Source: Paracamarosporium sp. OC-R06-R3 (Eukaryota; Ascomycota; Dothideomycetes; Pleosporales; Didymosphaeriaceae). From it: a DNA stretch of 64,000 bases. The notes beneath the pieces were generated by a model. The model was not told where the DNA came from. It saw nothing but the letters and a program-made list of their open reading frames with translations, and did not search any database. Positions 31,362 through 40,345 of this stretch are shown here, piece after piece. The position numbers were made by a program, and so were the translations under genes. Each line of letters begins with the position of its first letter. The stretch's first letter is position 1. The stretch covers positions 251,305 through 315,304 of the forward strand of contig JACVRA010000095.1 in the NCBI GenBank assembly GCA_019828545.1, written 5' to 3'.

Positions 31362-34300
31362 CTAGACGTCAAGCTCACCCACATATGCATCCCTTCCGAT
31401 AAACTCATCATAACCTGCTTCGTCATTTTGTGCCGAAGCATATGCAAGAAACTTCTCAATAGCCATAATGAGGCTCGTTTTCGCCTCCTCGATTGTACTC
31501 CATTCCAACAACACCTCTCGCTTTGCGTGACCCTGCCCAAAGTATATAGTCTCCCCAATAGCGCTCCAGTTTGCCTTGATGCTAGATTGCAACCCCTCGA
31601 CAGAGAATGGCAGTAGCTCTGTGCGTTCAATTTGTGGACCGCTCGCATCGCCACTGTAAGACGGAATCGTCTGTGGCGTTATTTCGTGCAATGCCTCACC
31701 CACGAAGAGAGCGAACTGTTCGAAGTATTCGATGATCGAAGGCCTCACTGATGATACTGAGCATCTGCCACAGATGTACTCCAACAGAGTAGCTATCGGA
31801 GTCGTGGCTTCGAACATGAGAGATAGGGCTTGAACGATGTACGGCTGTTTCAACAGATCGACGTTCTCTTTGACCTGCTCAGTGCTTCTGATGAACGCAT
31901 GAGAGATTGATAGCAGGCAGCTGCAAGTGGATTGCACGTTTGCGTTATTGAAAATCCTGATGCTGAAGAACATTGCCTCAATGATAGGGACAAGGGATTG
32001 TAAGACCGGCTCTGCAATAACAAAGCCAACAGAAGAAGTGAAAGCGGCCTCGATATAGGCTGGAAAGATGCCTTGTGCTAGGGCATCTCGTAAGACATCT
32101 CGATCCTTAAGAGGCGCTTCCTCTGTGCAAAGAGCGGTTTGTAGCTGGTGAACCAGATATGGTTGGTGACCGCCAGTAGCCGCTTGCTGTGCGACTGTTT
32201 GGACGAAAACCGAAAGCTGCTTCGGAATGCCTGGCTCAAAGAGCTTAGGTGCGTAACCACACAGACGGCCCACCACGTATGTCGGATCAGCTGCTGGGAG
32301 CGGAAACGCAACTGAGTTGGTGAAGAAATCAAGAACTGGAAGTATATCCGCAGTATACTGTTGGAGGAATTGAACGACTCTCTGCACGAATTCCACGTAT
32401 GCGCCAGTCACCGTTGTTCCAAGCTGCTGGTAATTGGTCTTCATGGCATTCATAAAATCTTTTAATAACGCAACGTAGCTGCCTTTCATTTCTGCAGCAC
32501 GTCCGATATCCTCACAAGCAGTTTTGTGAAAGTCGCTTCGCATGTTGCTTAGGATGCTAGAGATTAACGCGAGCCTCCGCGAACGGACTGTATCAGTATT
32601 TATGTCGAGCGAGCCGTTGCCATTGTCGTCAAAAAAGGGCAGATTCCTTAGAAGCGGTTCGTCTGGGACAACCCGGATGATGGTACTAAGCAAGCAGTGT
32701 TGAAACCTCAACATTGACTCCCGATCGACTAACGATACCAACAATGCGTTCAGAAAGTCGAGACGGTGTTGATGATAGGCCGCCGAATCACATGCCAATA
32801 TCGAGGCCATGAAGTAAGGGCGAAACTTTTGCGTCTGTTCGGTGCGACGTAATTGTTGCCACGAGACTTGACTGAACGGATCCAGATAGAATGTCCACGA
32901 GCGTGCTCCTAGCGATACTTGGCAATGGGCGATGAGGCACCAAGTATCAATGCAGTCCATTAGGAGGTTATCATCCGGCGAAGCTTCAGCGCCGAAAGCA
33001 TTGGAAAGCAAGTGCCACAGCGGACTTTGGAGGAAGTCGTCAGGTTGGGGCACTTCTTGGTCTATCTCCATGAAGTCGTCCAACTCAAACGGGTCACCGT
33101 AATCTTGACTCTCTTCGCTCTGCTCAAGAACAGGGTTTCCGTCAGGCGGCCTGCGTGAGACGCTTGCAAACGTTCGGAGCGCACCCAGCGCATCCCGGAT
33201 CACGATTATTAGACGCCGATCCTGGAGGTGTGGAAGCTCAAGCAACTGGATTAGGCCAGAATCCACAAGGAAGTCCTTGAGCAGAGTCTGGCTATTTTGA
33301 ACTGTAATAGCCTTGAGCAATCCTGCGATACAGTCCCTCAGCGCGGCGATCACTTGATCCTGGTTTTTCTCCATAGTTTGTTGCACCATTAGCGAGGCAG
33401 CCTCTGTCTTGTTGAGGAGGAGCCCGGATTTGAGGTAGTCTTCAGCTTCTGTCTTCGCTAGTCGGTACTGCCTCAATGTTTGCACCATGATCTCCTTGTG
33501 CCACTCAGCGAAGGGCTGAACGGACATGTACGGCTCATTGGTCGATAGTTGAAACCTGGCCAAACTCGCCCAGGAACGTATGCTTATCCGACAAGCCTCT
33601 CGATGAGAGTTTTCATGATGAACAAGGTTCTTGATCAACTCCAGTTTAGGCCGGCAGGGTGGTGGAGAAGCTTGGTATAGCGTGCAGAGTATGTCGTGAT
33701 GGTTTCTCAAAGCTTCCAAACTCTCCAACTCCAAAGGCTGATCCTTGGGATGGTTTCGCCCATGGTTTGGTATCAAGCGTAGGACAACACTACGAAGCTT
33801 TTTCTCCGCATAATGGCCCCGCATACCTTGTATGCCGATATACAAACACTTAAGGAATATGTGAAATGCGTTCGTATTTGGTTCAATGCGGTTGAAAGAT
33901 CCATCATCCATCTGATCGAGAAAGGTCCCTGGACCGTTGCATTGTTCCCTTCGTAGGTGTTTCAGGCCATTCTTAGCTACGAAGAAATCGAACATGGCAT
34001 ATAGAACCGGTTCACAGCGGTTCCAATGCCAGAAATGGATGAGCTCATAGCATCTTGTCATGACTGCACGAATGTAATCATTCAAGCATACACTATTGGC
34101 CTTCGAAGTGTCGGGATACAGCGTGAAAAGTCGATGCAAGAGTGCTCGAATGGCCGTCCAACTGTCCTCTTTGAACGACGTTCGTCGGCTCCGGATCGGT
34201 ATTCCAAGATCATTGAATTCAATAAAAGGAAGCAGAGTGAAAAGAGTACCCCACACTGACTCAAATTCCACCAAATGCGTTGCCCTTTTAGCTGCTGGTG

Positions 34301-37300
34301 ATAGTGACTGGCTTACGAGTTCCCAGAATGCAGCTCCTGGTATGCTAGCCTCTGATAGTGTGTGCATGCAAATAACGAGACTCTCGACTACAACATCGGA
34401 ATCTTGTATACCAGTCTCCCGAACCCTGTACCGTTTGTTGTTCTCCAGAAAGCCACTGAGGTCCGACACTCGATCCAGTATGTCCCCGACAAGGCTCTTG
34501 CATATGCTTATTATTAGAGTGGTGAGGTCTGATTTCGCTGACTGTTCAACAGCAGAATGTTGTGCAATGTTGAGCATTTGAATAGAAAGGACAAGCAGAA
34601 ACGCCAAAGGCTTAGTTTTCACCAGTATGTTTGACTTTGTATACAAAAGGCTGTTCGACATAATATTTTCGAACATTGACGTAGTCCACTGTTCCATTTT
34701 ACTGATGAAGGAATTGCGGTCAATAGGGTCGTGGAAGCTAAGATGAGTGGACACATAATCGATAATTGAGCGTATAATATGAGAGGCCTTGTCCAGAGAG
34801 CTACCGTAAATCGTCGATGGACTGTCGTTGTTAGGCTGGCTAGTTGTGGAACTCCATACATCGTTCATGGAATTCGCTAGATGCGCGGCTACACTATCAT
34901 CCCAAGGACCGCACCTAAAAGATGTGCTGAGGAGGTCGATGACGCAATAGCCGGCTGGTTCATCCAAGCTTCTCGCATTGCTCTTTGTAGTAGCCAGTGC
35001 TCGGTGCAGTGCGCCGGAACCGACAAAGGTGGACATATGAAAATATGTACCATCTTGCAAAGGTGAGATATCGAAGGTTGTAGGATATCGGGTGCCCGGT
35101 GGACCAAGACCCTGCAGTGACATTTGACTTCTTTGGTCTGGTTCCGACTGTAAAACAGGTACATTTGACCCGGTTCTGAAAATGTCGTCTACCACTGGTT
35201 CACTTGGCTGACGGTATTCTCTAGTTTCGACATCGATACGTTGTGCCTGAGCCTTTCGAAGGAGACGTCGTTTGGAAACAGGTGGCTTTGGAGACGGCGA
35301 CTTTGGTGTATGCTCTTGTACATCTTCTACTGAGAGTAAAGGGGGGAGAGCGACGCCGTCGTCGGCAAGGAATCGGCTTAACTGGGGATTTCGAGAAGAT
35401 TGAAGGAGTGGCTGCTGAAGATCAAATTGCCGATCGACGCATTGCAGGCCTCTTTCAAAGGCAGCTCTACGATTACTAAAGCCATGATCGGTTTCCAAGC
35501 CTTCTAACTGAGCGCTCCGGAACGGAACAGGGTGCACATTTCTGTGAGACACTTGTCTACTTCGGGATGAAGCAGATCCATGACGGTTGATGACATTTCT
35601 CGAGCTGCCAGTTTCCTTTGGCCGGATATGCACAACCCCGGAAGGCAGTATGCGTTGTTCTGCAGATCGTCCTTTCTGGGTCATTACTAGTGGCTGTACC
35701 TGTGACTTATGGATTGTGTCAACATCTTCGAGTGGTTGCTGTTGATTTTGGTCCAAATCTAGAAGGGGTCTGCGTGATTGTGGTCCACCCTTAGACTGCC
35801 TAACATCGGTCCTCGGCTTGATAGTGCCACGTCTCCACTCCAGAAGAGTAGAGTTTGCGTCTTGGGTATCTTGCGCAGTGTGCAGTCTGATGTATTTGTT
35901 TGTTGGCGATTGGCGGGCATGATCCGCTCTTCGCCGTGCTTGCCGTCTTGCGATCCGCAAGAATTGTGGTACCGCTTGATCTTTTCGAGGCGTTTGGGTC
36001 GCATCCAAGACACTGAGAGCGGGCGGTGGCGTCCGCCGCACTTTCCGTGAAGCTGGATTCCGCTCAGATGAAGAAGCTTTACTATTTCTGGTGGTTCCAA
36101 GAAGCTTGTTGCTCTTAGGTGCCACAAATGCATCTGTCAACCTCGTCTGGAGCTTTCTTTTCCTGCTTCCCCCAAGTGTAAAAAGGTGCAAGCGGTCATT
36201 TTCCATAGTATCTGAGTCATCGTCGGCATACCGGCGATCAAGTATAGCAGCAGTCTCAAATGCTGTGCGGGCTGATTCTCGAGCGTTGGCGATCTGTGGA
36301 GCCGGAACACTGACATCACCGTCAGACTCGTCTGAGAGATTGATGATTTGATTGCCGAGGGAACTCAATCGATTCGTATGGGAGGGCGTCTCCTGGCGCC
36401 TGACAACTCTCTGGGCAACACCGCGTTGAGGCTCAGCTTGCTCCGGAGATGCAAGAGCATTCAATCGATCCCTTCTTTGCTTGTCGCGCTTCTCTTGCGC
36501 TTGGAGATCCAGACGGAGCCATGAAGCAGGAAGAACGCCTCTGATTCTCTTTCCCACTTTCCGTAATTCATGGTCGCTGGCTTGAGCTTCATTTTCTGAA
36601 GCTTCGGCATCAGATGAAGAACTGTCGCTAGGTATGGTGATAGGCTCTTGTACTCTTTGATCTAATCGCTGAACGCTGGGAACAACAGGATCGTCATCAG
36701 ACTCCATATCAAGTAGCGTAGGCAATGTAGACGAGTTCGATGGCGTAGGTAGATCCGGAATAGGTGTGATGGTCGATTTCCTGACAGCGTACTGAATAGA
36801 AGACCCAGAACGGTTGATCGGAGGGCTGCTAGAATAAGGAGGTGACTGAGGAACTGTCCAGATATCAGCGTTGGACAGGTTGTTCTCGGTACTCGGATCT
36901 CGTGAAACTGTTGAGATGGGACGCGACAATTGATTCAATTTCCGCCTTTTTGTTCCAGGGTGGTTTGTTGAGGCAGGTCTAAAGTGCTGTGATCGAACTT
37001 GCGTTGGTCGACCTGAGCTTCCTTGGTCGGTTTCGGCGCGTCGTCGAACAATTGGAGTAGACACAGGAATCTCGGGGGGACTGCTTGGTGCAAAGTCCTT
37101 GTTGGGATCGAACTCCTGCTCCTGCGATTCCTGGTCGCCATGATGTGACTTCCGCGGTGGCGATAGCACTCTTGTCACAGGCTTCATCCCCCTTCCCTGC
37201 AGATCCCGACGGTATCTTTCCCCCTCAAGAAGATATGGATGCAGCTGAATAGGCTTTCGCTCTCGAAAGGATCGCTCCACATATCGATCGAATATCGGTA

Positions 37301-38063
37301 GTTGATGTATTTGGGTTGTAGAGCGTGGGATCACAACTTGTACTGTAGCTCTGCGCGTCGGGGAGGCAAAGACAGTCTCTTGCGGATGGGATTCATCACG
37401 GTCGGAGAGCACTTCAATTAGGTCAACGCGCGCCCTTGCTGTTGAAGTTGGTGAAGCAGACCCAGCTTCTTGCGGACGCAGTTCGTCAAGGTCAGAAGGA
37501 GGATCAGAGAGATCGCTTTCATCGGAGAAGTCGGACAGCCACGGAATCTTAGTCTTTTTCCTCTCAACATTATCCTCGTTCGACTTCGCTGTCCCTTGTG
37601 AAGTACTTAGTGCCCCGAGGATTTGTGAGGAGCACAAGGGCTTCCCCGCACGCCTCGCTTTCGGAGTAGGCGAGTCACGAAGTGGATCAGGGCTCTCGGT
37701 CCGTTCTCTAGGATCCAAGTCCGTAGTATTATTTATCGAAGGCGTTATGACCTGTCTTCGAAGGATACCCTCCTCCACCGGTGTCACCGCGGTCGGTTCA
37801 TCACCCACGGGTTGCCTCCCACCTTGTGAATGGTTGCAAGGCGGTGTCGCCTCGTTTCCCTCGTCATACTGCGTATGTGAAGATTCGTTCTTGACATGCG
37901 TTGCTAATTGTCCTTCCTTATCGAGGACCGTCGAAGCGGCTCTGGTGTTGTGTGCATTGTCTGAGCACTGGCTGTCTCGAGTGAAGCTCGCAGTCGATGT
38001 GTCGATGTCCTCCTCTTCTTCATCCGAGTCTTGGACGAATCCTTTGACGCGCCATTCGGACAT
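31362..38063 (-). CDS. Mus7/Mms22 family replication-repair protein, 2233 aa
   Basis: This is a very large intronless gene. The protein matches the Mus7/MMS22 family, which works with the Rtt101-Mms1 ubiquitin ligase to rescue stalled replication forks in the nucleus. The start MSEWRVKGFVQDSDEEEEDI carries the family's acidic N-terminal motif. Residues ~20-1000 are low-complexity, Ser/Arg/Pro/Gln-rich and probably disordered, with many SP/TP sites. From ~1050 to the end the protein is helical and repeat-like. Family landmarks sit near the C-terminus: AYVEFVQRVVQFLQQYTADI, then FPLPAADPTYVVGRLCGYAP. I chose the ATG at 38063; the frame opens further only to a GTG. The family assignment rests on both ends of the protein, while the middle is not diagnostic. 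Confidence 0.83.
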   Translation of the reverse strand: MSEWRVKGFVQDSDEEEEDIDTSTASFTRDSQCSDNAHNTRAASTVLDKEGQLATHVKNESSHTQYDEGNEATPPCNHSQGGRQPVGDEPTAVTPVEEGILRRQVITPSINNTTDLDPRERTESPDPLRDSPTPKARRAGKPLCSSQILGALSTSQGTAKSNEDNVERKKTKIPWLSDFSDESDLSDPPSDLDELRPQEAGSASPTSTARARVDLIEVLSDRDESHPQETVFASPTRRATVQVVIPRSTTQIHQLPIFDRYVERSFRERKPIQLHPYLLEGERYRRDLQGRGMKPVTRVLSPPRKSHHGDQESQEQEFDPNKDFAPSSPPEIPVSTPIVRRRAETDQGSSGRPTQVRSQHFRPASTNHPGTKRRKLNQLSRPISTVSRDPSTENNLSNADIWTVPQSPPYSSSPPINRSGSSIQYAVRKSTITPIPDLPTPSNSSTLPTLLDMESDDDPVVPSVQRLDQRVQEPITIPSDSSSSDAEASENEAQASDHELRKVGKRIRGVLPASWLRLDLQAQEKRDKQRRDRLNALASPEQAEPQRGVAQRVVRRQETPSHTNRLSSLGNQIINLSDESDGDVSVPAPQIANARESARTAFETAAILDRRYADDDSDTMENDRLHLFTLGGSRKRKLQTRLTDAFVAPKSNKLLGTTRNSKASSSERNPASRKVRRTPPPALSVLDATQTPRKDQAVPQFLRIARRQARRRADHARQSPTNKYIRLHTAQDTQDANSTLLEWRRGTIKPRTDVRQSKGGPQSRRPLLDLDQNQQQPLEDVDTIHKSQVQPLVMTQKGRSAEQRILPSGVVHIRPKETGSSRNVINRHGSASSRSRQVSHRNVHPVPFRSAQLEGLETDHGFSNRRAAFERGLQCVDRQFDLQQPLLQSSRNPQLSRFLADDGVALPPLLSVEDVQEHTPKSPSPKPPVSKRRLLRKAQAQRIDVETREYRQPSEPVVDDIFRTGSNVPVLQSEPDQRSQMSLQGLGPPGTRYPTTFDISPLQDGTYFHMSTFVGSGALHRALATTKSNARSLDEPAGYCVIDLLSTSFRCGPWDDSVAAHLANSMNDVWSSTTSQPNNDSPSTIYGSSLDKASHIIRSIIDYVSTHLSFHDPIDRNSFISKMEQWTTSMFENIMSNSLLYTKSNILVKTKPLAFLLVLSIQMLNIAQHSAVEQSAKSDLTTLIISICKSLVGDILDRVSDLSGFLENNKRYRVRETGIQDSDVVVESLVICMHTLSEASIPGAAFWELVSQSLSPAAKRATHLVEFESVWGTLFTLLPFIEFNDLGIPIRSRRTSFKEDSWTAIRALLHRLFTLYPDTSKANSVCLNDYIRAVMTRCYELIHFWHWNRCEPVLYAMFDFFVAKNGLKHLRREQCNGPGTFLDQMDDGSFNRIEPNTNAFHIFLKCLYIGIQGMRGHYAEKKLRSVVLRLIPNHGRNHPKDQPLELESLEALRNHHDILCTLYQASPPPCRPKLELIKNLVHHENSHREACRISIRSWASLARFQLSTNEPYMSVQPFAEWHKEIMVQTLRQYRLAKTEAEDYLKSGLLLNKTEAASLMVQQTMEKNQDQVIAALRDCIAGLLKAITVQNSQTLLKDFLVDSGLIQLLELPHLQDRRLIIVIRDALGALRTFASVSRRPPDGNPVLEQSEESQDYGDPFELDDFMEIDQEVPQPDDFLQSPLWHLLSNAFGAEASPDDNLLMDCIDTWCLIAHCQVSLGARSWTFYLDPFSQVSWQQLRRTEQTQKFRPYFMASILACDSAAYHQHRLDFLNALLVSLVDRESMLRFQHCLLSTIIRVVPDEPLLRNLPFFDDNGNGSLDINTDTVRSRRLALISSILSNMRSDFHKTACEDIGRAAEMKGSYVALLKDFMNAMKTNYQQLGTTVTGAYVEFVQRVVQFLQQYTADILPVLDFFTNSVAFPLPAADPTYVVGRLCGYAPKLFEPGIPKQLSVFVQTVAQQAATGGHQPYLVHQLQTALCTEEAPLKDRDVLRDALAQGIFPAYIEAAFTSSVGFVIAEPVLQSLVPIIEAMFFSIRIFNNANVQSTCSCLLSISHAFIRSTEQVKENVDLLKQPYIVQALSLMFEATTPIATLLEYICGRCSVSSVRPSIIEYFEQFALFVGEALHEITPQTIPSYSGDASGPQIERTELLPFSVEGLQSSIKANWSAIGETIYFGQGHAKREVLLEWSTIEEAKTSLIMAIEKFLAYASAQNDEAGYDEFIGRDAYVGELDV

Positions 38064-38308
38064 TGGGACTCGTCGGCATTGCGCTGGGCGTGCGGTCGGT
38101 GGTGGGGCGTATATAAAGTGTGGGTGCAAGCTCGACGCGTCGCGAAAGACGCGTTCGTTACGGTCACGTGCCACTTAGCACGCGGGCGCGATGCGTGCGG
38201 AGCTACGTAATTCTTATACTCGCCTCATCATTCACTGTTCACTGCAGTATATTTCCATCACAGCACACATAACACCTCTTCTGATTTACTTACTATCGAC
38301 CGATCAGC
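38064..38308. promoter_or_regulatory. Shared divergent promoter, Mus7 / small membrane protein
   Basis: Only 245 bp separate the start codons of two divergent genes. A TATAAA on the plus strand at 38111-38116 lies about 200 bp upstream of the rightward start. Co-regulation is possible but is inference. Confidence 0.4.
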
Positions 38309-38716
38309 ATGGCGGGACGTCTTCTTCCTGTCGCTTTGGCTACAATCTCAGGCGTCGCTATCGGCGTAGCCACGTTCGGAGAAGAGTTCAAGAACCAGCA
38401 GAAACGGCGATTGCAGGAGGAATACAATCGGTATTAACCCATATGCTATCGCACCGACTATCCTTTTACTAAACCGGACAGTGACATTGCTGCTGCATCC
38501 TCCTTACCTAGCGACGGGCCATCCCCAATGGCATCAAGTACAGTTCCCGCTCCGCAACCGGCGCAGCTCCCGGCACAAACTGAGACCGCGAGATCATCGA
38601 AGATATCATTTATGTTGGGCTTTTGGGCTTGGTCGTCGAAAGACAATGCAAGCAACATCACAAAGGAACAGCCGCCAGCAAAAACGACCGCCGATGCTTC
38701 AAAGCAGCAGCCATAA
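38309..38716 (+). CDS. Small membrane-anchored protein, 118 aa
   Basis: I do not recognise this gene. The exons are 38309-38430 and 38482-38716. The 51-nt intron has donor GTATTA, branch point TACTAAAC and acceptor ACAG, and the sum is 357 nt. The N-terminus MAGRLLPVALATISGVAIGVA is a membrane segment or mitochondrial-type anchor, followed by a charged helix (EEFKNQQKRRLQEEY). The rest is Pro/Ala/Gln/Ser-rich and probably disordered, with a short aromatic patch (FMLGFWAWSS). This pattern is common in small inner-mitochondrial-membrane proteins, which is inference. It ends 21 bp before the convergent BET4 stop codon, so the 3' UTRs must overlap. Confidence 0.65.
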
Positions 38717-38737
38717 AGCATCATTTGTGTATTAATC

Positions 38738-39991
38738 TCAGAGATTTAGACGTTGGCCTAGGTCCTCCCATCGCCCTTTCCTCAGCGGATCGAGCCTCTT
38801 CAATTGCTCTAACCACGAGCGCATGTCCTCCGTAGTAAATATCCTCGTACCGCCCTCGACCTCCAAGTACGCGCCCGCCACAAACAACAGGCCCTCGTAA
38901 ACCCATTTGCAGTCCTCCTCGTCCTCCAAGATCTCGCGGATGTACTGCATCTCATTCTCGTAGTATCGCTGACGATCGCCATTGTTAAGGTCTCGGACGA
39001 TTCGATATTCAGAAGGGCAAGTCGGAGATAAGGTGGACATGAGGTATTGGTGGTAAAACCAAATAGATTGGTCGAAGGGATCAGTGTTGATAGCTTCACA
39101 TATCAGTGCTAGCTCAGAATCCAGAAGAGCCCGTCGAGCCTCGGCATCGGCATCTTGCTCATTCAGCAGTCGGGGTATAATCGTGCTACGGTGGTGCCAG
39201 GCGGAGAAGTTTGAGAGGTTAGATTTAACCATACTGCTCGTGTATTCGAATTCTGATTCCGTCAGATGGACGGGCGCTTTGTTTTCTGTGTGAGGTGTCA
39301 AGCGCTCGATCTGAGCCGTAACAAATCGTCGATAACTCCATGCATGGAAATTGCGACTGTCAGCGCCCAGCATCTTATTCACCAACTGTAGTTCCCCTGC
39401 CCATAATTGACGGCCTACTTGAGCTCCCTGCTGTGACTCGGCAGCCTTCAGCAGCCAGTTCCTATGGTTCCATATCCAATAACATTTTGGAAACTGCCGC
39501 AATAACGCGAATGTGAGTTGCAGGTCGTTTTGTATTAGGACCTCGACATTGTGAGTAGATGATTCATCCGTGGAGTTGCTGGAGAATAAGGCGCCTAGAA
39601 GCCGTCGACGGTGGTTCCAGATTGTATAATACTCTGGGTTTTGCTTCAAGAGCTTCGTGACCAGCCCAAGGACGTCGAGCGTGTATTGTCTCTCGGCGAT
39701 CTATAGCATCCGTCAGTCAGAAGTTACTCTGCCTTTGAGATCCACGAAAGAAGAACTCGTGTACATTCTTGTCCTTCCCGGCGCAAGACATAGTTTCTAA
39801 AAGGTACGGTGAAGTATGCTCACCTTTGTATTAACAAGATCCACTAGTTCTTTATATGCATCGATGTCCCGAAGCTGTTGTTGCCGCGCTTCTTCGGTGC
39901 GTACCAAGGTACCGGCTGCGCGAGTTATGCCATGCTTCGATGTGGTCAGTTATATGCAGAAACCCATCTCTTTGTGACTCACGCTTGCCAT
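38738..39991 (-). CDS. BET4: Rab geranylgeranyltransferase alpha subunit, 360 aa
   Basis: This is the alpha subunit of type II protein geranylgeranyltransferase, which with the beta subunit and REP/Mrs6 prenylates Rab GTPases. The exons are a 9-nt first exon 39991-39983 (MAS), 39934-39824, and 39700-38738; introns are 48 and 123 nt and the sum is 1083 nt. Joining gives MASHGITRAAGTLVRTEEAR, the usual start of the family. The PPTA repeats are clear: EYYTIWNHRRRLL, PKCYWIWNHRNWLL, RNFHAWSYRRFV, LSNFSAWHHRSTI and DQSIWFYHQYL. The C-terminus ends ELKRLDPLRKGRWED-like. The length fits the fungal family. Divergent from the AMA1-like gene across 354 bp. Confidence 0.94.
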
Positions 39992-40345
39992 GTTGAAAGA
40001 CGCGTTTGGCTGCACCTTGCGTGAGCTTCGCGGCTTCTGGACGCCCGCCGGAGATAAGTTCCACCGCCCGAGGCGCTTTCCCGTTTACCCCTCTAATGAA
40101 CCTTACAAGAGCGACAAGCCCTTGGGAATCACACTGAGGGCCGCTAAACCTTGCGACCTCCTATGACAGATCAGCATATTGCTATACTAACCCAGCAGCA
40201 ATAACTACGCAGCAGCATCACAGCTCCAAGGCTCCACTAAGCCGCCCCTCCTCGACCTGTGCCGCTGACTTTCGCTCATCTCGACATGTTCGAGATCTGT
40301 AGCTCAGCAAGCCATTAATTAGCTCGATCTCCCTATTTCTGCACT
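39992..40345. promoter_or_regulatory. Divergent promoter region, BET4 / AMA1-like
   Basis: This 354-bp region must serve a housekeeping prenyltransferase gene and a presumably meiosis-linked gene on opposite strands. I see no clear TATA box or known meiotic element by eye. Confidence 0.35.

Noticed and set aside
38064..38174. 37-residue extension of Mus7
   Set aside because: It starts at GTG; the acidic family motif begins at the ATG at 38063.
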